Source: an uncultured Alistipes sp.
GTDB taxonomy: Bacteria > Bacteroidota > Bacteroidia > Bacteroidales > Rikenellaceae
Direction: 5' to 3'
DNA: 18,526 nucleotides
Assembly: GCA_900769745.1 (NCBI GenBank)
Contig: CAAGHX010000202.1
Span: 1-18,526, forward strand
Positions 15,774 to 18,526 of this stretch are shown here, piece after piece; position 1 is the first letter of the stretch; each line of letters begins with the position of its first letter. Below the pieces are notes generated by a model. The model was not told where the DNA came from. It made no database searches and saw only the letters and a program-made list of their open reading frames with translations. Made by a program: the position numbers and the translations under genes.

Positions 15774-16544
15774 TTACTTTAGGTAACCATCAATTCCCGC
15801 GCCAAACAACGAGTAGTCGTATCGCACTGGGTCGTCGGCGTTAAACTCTCTGAGTGAGCGAGTTATCTCCTCTGTAGCCTTCCAGTCGCTCTGCTTGCGC
15901 TTAAGGAGTCCGAGGGCTCGTCCCATATTGCCCGTATGCACATCGAGTGGCAGATATAGTGCCGACATTGGAATTTTTCTCCACAATCCAAAATCGACTC
16001 CTCTATCGTCGTGGCGCACAAACCAGCGCAGGTACATATTGAGTCGCTTGCAAGCGGCGCCCTTGTCGATTGACGAAAGGTGTTTCTCGCAGTGGGGGTT
16101 GTGGTCGCACGCGAAGAACTCGCGGCGGAAAAGCGACAGCACTTGCGGTATGCTATGCGTTGCCTCGTAGTTCTGCTCAAAGAATTCGCCTATGCCGCCC
16201 CAGCGATTGGTGATGTGGCGGATAGATAGAACGAAATCGGTGAAGTCCTGACCGTTGAATGTGCGGTGGACATAACTTTGCAGATGGGCAAGCTCGCCAG
16301 CTGAGGCGTTGCGCACAAAGTCGGCGGGGGCGTTGTCCATATATTGCATCATTCGTGCTGCACTCTTGACTATAGCCTTGCGGTTGCCCCACGCAATGGT
16401 GGCGGCCATAAAGCCTGCAATCTCGCGGTCGTGGCGGTCGCTGAATGAGTGGGGTATGCTGATGGGGTCGGGCTCGATGAACTCGGGCCTGTTGTATTTG
16501 TCGTGGAGATGCTCCAGCAATTCGCGCAACTCTTCTTTTTCCAT
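15774..16544 (-). CDS. TIGR02757 (DUF2400) family protein
   Basis: A 256-residue protein of uncharacterised function, recognised by CKRLNMYLRWFVR, GVDFGLW and LPLDVHTGNMGRALGLL together with DDPVRYDYSLFGAG near the C-terminus. The block with a buried Asp-x-His followed by a helix recalls the LDTHV/VDTHIFR segment of HhH-GPD DNA glycosylases, an inferred resemblance only. Upstream in-frame GTG (16574) would give ten more residues but overlaps lolD by 20 bases; ATG at 16544, ten bases past the lolD stop and before EKEELRELLEHL, is preferred. No signal peptide, so cytoplasmic. Confidence 0.85.
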   Translation of the reverse strand: MEKEELRELLEHLHDKYNRPEFIEPDPISIPHSFSDRHDREIAGFMAATIAWGNRKAIVKSAARMMQYMDNAPADFVRNASAGELAHLQSYVHRTFNGQDFTDFVLSIRHITNRWGGIGEFFEQNYEATHSIPQVLSLFRREFFACDHNPHCEKHLSSIDKGAACKRLNMYLRWFVRHDDRGVDFGLWRKIPMSALYLPLDVHTGNMGRALGLLKRKQSDWKATEEITRSLREFNADDPVRYDYSLFGAGIDGYLK

Positions 16545-16554
16545 AGTGGGTGGG

Positions 16555-17205
16555 TTAAAGTATGTTGCCGTCACGCATCGAAATCTTGCGGTCGGCCATT
16601 GTGGCTAACTCCTCGTCGTGGGTAACGATGATGGTTGTCTGGCCCAGCTCGTCACGCAGGCGGAAGAAGAGCGAGTGAATCTCGTCGCGATTCTTCGAGT
16701 CGAGGTTGCCCGATGGCTCGTCGGCAAGAAGTAGGGCGGGGCGGTTAATCAGGGCGCGGGCGATGGCTACACGCTGCTGCTCGCCACCCGAAAGGGCACT
16801 CGGTTTGTGGGTTGTACGCTCCGCGAGATTCATCATCTTGAGCAGCTCGGCTGCCTCGCGCTCCACCTCCTTGGGGTTGCGGTGGGCGATAAGGGCTGGC
16901 ATCATCACATTCTCCAGCGCTGTGAACTCAGGAAGAAGATGGTGAAATTGGAATACAAAGCCAATTTGGCGATTGCGGAAATCCGAGAGCGACTTATCTG
17001 AGAGCAACTCGACCTGCACGCCGTTAATCGACAGCGAGCCGCTATCCATTGGCGACAGGGTGCCGAGAATCTGCAGCAGGGTGGTCTTGCCTGCGCCACT
17101 TGGGCCAACGATAGAGACCACCTCGGCGGGTGTAACATTGAGTGTCACGCCCTTTAGCACTTCGAGTGCGCCAAAACTTTTGCGTATGTTTTCTGCCTTA
17201 ATCAT
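16555..17205 (-). CDS. lolD: ABC transporter ATPase, LolD-like lipoprotein release
   Basis: A 216-residue ATPase of the LolD/MacB group: Walker A GPSGAGKTT (34-42), Q-loop Gln86, signature LSGGEQQ (138-144), Walker B LLLADEP (158-164) and switch His196. Together with a LolC/E-type membrane partner it extracts lipoproteins from the inner membrane; no such permease gene is in this window, so FtsE or MacB-type roles cannot be excluded. The start MIKAENIRKSFG is the family's usual N-terminus. The TACCTTTG promoter element ends only five bases before this ATG, suggesting a leaderless or nearly leaderless mRNA. It is the first gene of the lolD-TIGR02757-trmN6 group. Confidence 0.9.
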   Translation of the reverse strand: MIKAENIRKSFGALEVLKGVTLNVTPAEVVSIVGPSGAGKTTLLQILGTLSPMDSGSLSINGVQVELLSDKSLSDFRNRQIGFVFQFHHLLPEFTALENVMMPALIAHRNPKEVEREAAELLKMMNLAERTTHKPSALSGGEQQRVAIARALINRPALLLADEPSGNLDSKNRDEIHSLFFRLRDELGQTTIIVTHDEELATMADRKISMRDGNIL

Positions 17206-17210
17206 ATTTA

Positions 17211-17218
17211 CAAAGGTA
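17211..17218 (-). promoter_or_regulatory. -7 promoter element of lolD
   Basis: Reads TACCTTTG on the minus strand, an exact TAnnTTTG match, with only five bases between it and the lolD start codon. No TTTG lies at the ideal -33 distance. Confidence 0.65.
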
Positions 17219-17224
17219 GGGAAA

Positions 17225-17256
17225 AATTCAAAATTTAGAATTCAAAATTCAAAATT
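17225..17256. repeat. Short AATTCAAAATT repeats
   Basis: The 11-mer AATTCAAAATT occurs at 17225-17235, 17239-17249 and 17246-17256, the last two overlapping at a 7-base period. This lies where the -33 region of lolD should be. Confidence 0.8.
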
Positions 17257-17334
17257 ATTGTTTGAGTTTTACGCTTTTATTTTTCCATTGACGCAAGTCG
17301 CTTTTTGCGAGGTCTAATTCTAAAGGTAGATTCT

Positions 17335-17391
17335 CACATTTTTATATATAAGCTAATTTGTTCTATTTGAACTTCCCAATATAAAAATGTG
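17335..17391. repeat. 13-bp inverted repeat
   Basis: CACATTTTTATAT (17335-17347) and ATATAAAAATGTG (17379-17391) are perfect reverse complements around a 31-base loop. It could be a mobile-element end pair, a weak terminator or a structured RNA. Confidence 0.8.
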
Positions 17392-17436
17392 AAATGACGT
17401 AAATATTTATATTATTTCAATTCGTATATACACGTC

Positions 17437-17467
17437 ATACCCCGGAGGCGCAGCCGACGATGGGTAT
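17437..17467. repeat. GC-rich hairpin, candidate REP-like element
   Basis: ATACCC (17437-17442) pairs with GGGTAT (17462-17467), and inside it GGC-GCA-GCC can form a second short stem. The GC-rich core stands out sharply from the AT-rich surroundings, as interspersed palindromic repeats often do. Only one copy is in the window, so repetition cannot be judged here. Confidence 0.4.
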
Positions 17468-17607
17468 CTACCGCTGGCAAAATTTTGTGTCAAAATACTC
17501 TTTTCACCCGTAAACATCAAAAAAAAATCACAATTTTACGAGAAAAAATCTCAATTTTATCTAAAATTTCGAATTCCTTTCAAAATTAAATCTTAACTTG
17601 CATAAGA

Positions 17608-17621
17608 AATAAAGCTTTATT
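17608..17621. promoter_or_regulatory. 14-bp palindrome upstream of the lipoprotein gene
   Basis: AATAAAGCTTTATT is a perfect palindrome 20 bases before the start codon. It could be an operator or simply A/T-rich chance; no TAnnTTTG element is visible near it. Confidence 0.3.
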
Positions 17622-17641
17622 AACCTTAAAACTATACCACT

Positions 17642-18022
17642 ATGAGAGTTAAATTTAATTTTTCAATGCTAATAGCGGTATCACTGTTATTGGTATCTCT
17701 ATTATCTGGTTGTGCCGCAACATCAAAGGTTGAGGTAGAGGAGAAGAAAGTAGGAGAAAAAATAGGTACTACGGGCGTGATTAGACCAAGTAAAGATGTT
17801 TATTTGGAGTTGTATGGCAATAATCTTGTCCACGGCGACAGAGAGCATAGAGATTATGCGATTACAGTACAAGCTAAAGACCGTGTAACAATAAAATTTG
17901 ACAAAAAGATAGGTTTTATCGTCCTTGAAAAGACAGCAAAGGAGGCAAATATGTCTGAGCGGTTGTTTGAACTTGTAAAGCAATATTACGACAAGGCTAA
18001 TGAGGCTATGAAACGATGGTAA
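17642..18022 (+). CDS. Small putative lipoprotein, unknown function
   Basis: A 126-residue protein with a basic N-terminus, a hydrophobic segment (about 9-21) and a lipobox LLSGC with Cys24 as the predicted acylated residue, so it should be a membrane-anchored lipoprotein. The mature part is charged: a Glu/Lys-rich stretch (VEVEEKKVGEK), a beta-like middle and a helical C-terminus ending NEAMKRW. I do not recognise a family. Codons are rich in AGA, ATA and TTA, unlike the GC-richer neighbours, which hints at acquisition or weak selection. It stands alone, with its own terminator. Confidence 0.8.
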   Translation: MRVKFNFSMLIAVSLLLVSLLSGCAATSKVEVEEKKVGEKIGTTGVIRPSKDVYLELYGNNLVHGDREHRDYAITVQAKDRVTIKFDKKIGFIVLEKTAKEANMSERLFELVKQYYDKANEAMKRW

Positions 18023-18030
18023 TTTATTTT

Positions 18031-18058
18031 CGCCACCTTTCGGGGTGGCGATTTTTTT
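18031..18058 (+). terminator. Intrinsic terminator after the lipoprotein gene
   Basis: CGCCACC (18031-18037) pairs perfectly with GGTGGCG (18044-18050) across a six-base loop and is followed by A and seven T's, nine bases past the stop codon. Confidence 0.95.
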
Positions 18059-18172
18059 GTTTTAGGGGTTGGATTCGGTGCGAAAAGTGCTTGTATGGTA
18101 GCCTATGGAGTGTATATTTATAGGTAAAGGGAGAATTTTAGGGCGATAAAAGTCAAAAATCTTTGCCCAATG

Positions 18173-18203
18173 TGTGGGATTTGAGAAAAAAAGCGTATCT
18201 TTG
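18173..18203 (+). promoter_or_regulatory. Promoter of rpmI
   Basis: TATCTTTG (18196-18203) matches the -7 consensus exactly; TGTG (18173-18176), 19 bases upstream, is a plausible -33 box. The start codon lies 34 bases downstream of the -7 element. Confidence 0.75.
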
Positions 18204-18237
18204 CGCGCTATGTTTAACTAAATAACAATTTACGAAA

Positions 18238-18432
18238 ATGCCAAAAATGAAAACAAATGCCGCTGCAAAGAAGAGATTTACTTTCACCGGCACAGGTAAG
18301 ATCAAGCGCAAGCACGCTTATCACAGTCACATCCTGACAAAAAAGACTAAGAAGCAGAAGCGTAACCTTTGTTACTCTTCAACAGTATCTCCAGCCGATG
18401 AGGCTAAGATCAAGAACTTGTTGGTTAAGTAA
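18238..18432 (+). CDS. rpmI: 50S ribosomal protein L35
   Basis: A 64-residue, very basic protein with the L35 signature MPKMKTNAAAKKRFTFTGTG and the KRKHAYHSHILTKKTKKQKR segment that packs against 23S rRNA. Length is typical. In many bacteria the order is infC-rpmI-rplT. Here a lipoprotein gene with a terminator precedes rpmI, which has its own promoter, so infC is not immediately upstream. rplT would be expected beyond the window's end. Confidence 0.97.
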   Translation: MPKMKTNAAAKKRFTFTGTGKIKRKHAYHSHILTKKTKKQKRNLCYSSTVSPADEAKIKNLLVK

Positions 18433-18526
18433 TTAGCCGCCAAGTTAAGTAAATTTATTTTATTAACAATCGGGACGAAATAGCCCTAAAGAGTGAGAGA
18501 GAATCTCGCCGCTATGAGTCTCATCA
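18433..18526 (+). other. Spacer downstream of rpmI, possible structured leader
   Basis: The 94 bases after rpmI do not contain the expected rplT start. Beyond an AT-rich part (to about 18470) the sequence becomes GC-richer and can form alternative short pairings: GAGA-GAA-TCTC (18497-18507), or TGAGA (18494-18498) with TCTCA (18519-18523). This would suit a ribosomal-protein leader ahead of rplT, but the window ends before that can be tested. No terminator is seen. Confidence 0.3.

Larger units (their letters stand above)
17206..17641. other. AT-rich intergenic region with stacked inverted repeats
   Basis: 436 bases without a convincing gene between divergent lolD and the lipoprotein gene. 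It contains the lolD promoter, three copies of AATTCAAAATT, a 13-bp inverted repeat (17335-17391), a 7-bp inverted repeat (ATGACGT 17394-17400, ACGTCAT 17432-17438), a GC-rich hairpin (17437-17467) and a 14-bp palindrome close to the lipoprotein start. It is clearly more AT-rich than the flanking genes. Confidence 0.7.

Noticed and set aside
16545..16574. GTG start for the TIGR02757 gene
   Set aside because: It overlaps lolD by 20 bases; the ATG at 16544 lies ten bases past the lolD stop and gives a natural N-terminus.
17206..17317. Plus-strand open frame running out of lolD into the intergenic region
   Set aside because: Most of it is antisense to lolD, and the rest translates the AATTCAAAATT repeats.
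1..18526. tRNA, rRNA, CRISPR arrays, transposases, integrases, phage or toxin-antitoxin genes
   Set aside because: Looked for on both strands; no cloverleaf, regularly spaced direct repeats or recognisable mobile-element proteins were found.

Overview
The window comes from a member of the Bacteroidetes, most likely the order Bacteroidales. The main evidence is promoter architecture: at least six genes are preceded by the phylum-specific -7 element TAnnTTTG (TATCTTTG, TATATTTG or TACCTTTG). Start codons follow A/T-rich leaders without clear Shine-Dalgarno sites, and several genes belong to Bacteroidetes-typical families (a large MG2/plug-like secreted protein, a DUF4831 protein, a TIGR02757 protein). 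A Rikenellaceae/Alistipes-like host is a guess from the look of the proteins and is not established. Nearly all of the DNA is chromosomal housekeeping and envelope sequence. I see no phage, transposase, CRISPR array, tRNA or rRNA.

Layout. 1-698 is the 3' part of metK, followed by a strong terminator. 1045-2559 is a DegP/HtrA periplasmic protease. 2786-6852 holds two separately promoted and separately terminated minus-strand genes: a 978-residue exported protein of unknown function and a sugar-phosphate nucleotidyltransferase. 7131-11929 is a plus-strand run of four closely spaced genes: a membrane-anchored LytM/M23 protein lacking its zinc ligands, dxr, rseP and radA. 12002-13320 holds a UXS-like NAD-dependent epimerase/dehydratase, whose start codon lies inside a perfect 14-bp hairpin, and a small thioredoxin. 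A perfect 18-bp bidirectional terminator (13321-13363) separates these from a minus-strand block, 17205 down to 13389: lolD, a TIGR02757 protein, trmN6, a DUF4831 protein and an AlkD-like HEAT-repeat protein. The block has one promoter before lolD and a second, near-ideal one before the DUF4831 gene. 17206-17641 is an AT-rich non-coding stretch with several inverted repeats, leading to a small orphan lipoprotein gene. The window ends with rpmI under its own promoter and the first part of what is probably an untranslated spacer.

How the genes fit together. Several products act on the cell envelope: HtrA (periplasmic quality control), RseP (site-2 protease), LolD (lipoprotein release ATPase), the degenerate LytM protein and Dxr (isoprenoid precursors for undecaprenyl carriers and quinones). 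Others serve DNA or RNA maintenance: RadA, the AlkD-like protein, TrmN6 and possibly the TIGR02757 protein. The most unusual signals are the terminator-like hairpin over the epimerase start codon, the loss of the metal site in the LytM protein, the multi-hairpin intergenic element at 17335-17467, the apparently leaderless lolD mRNA, and a palindrome inside the spacer of the DUF4831 promoter. None of these amounts to a clearly new multi-gene system. They are local regulatory or family-level observations.
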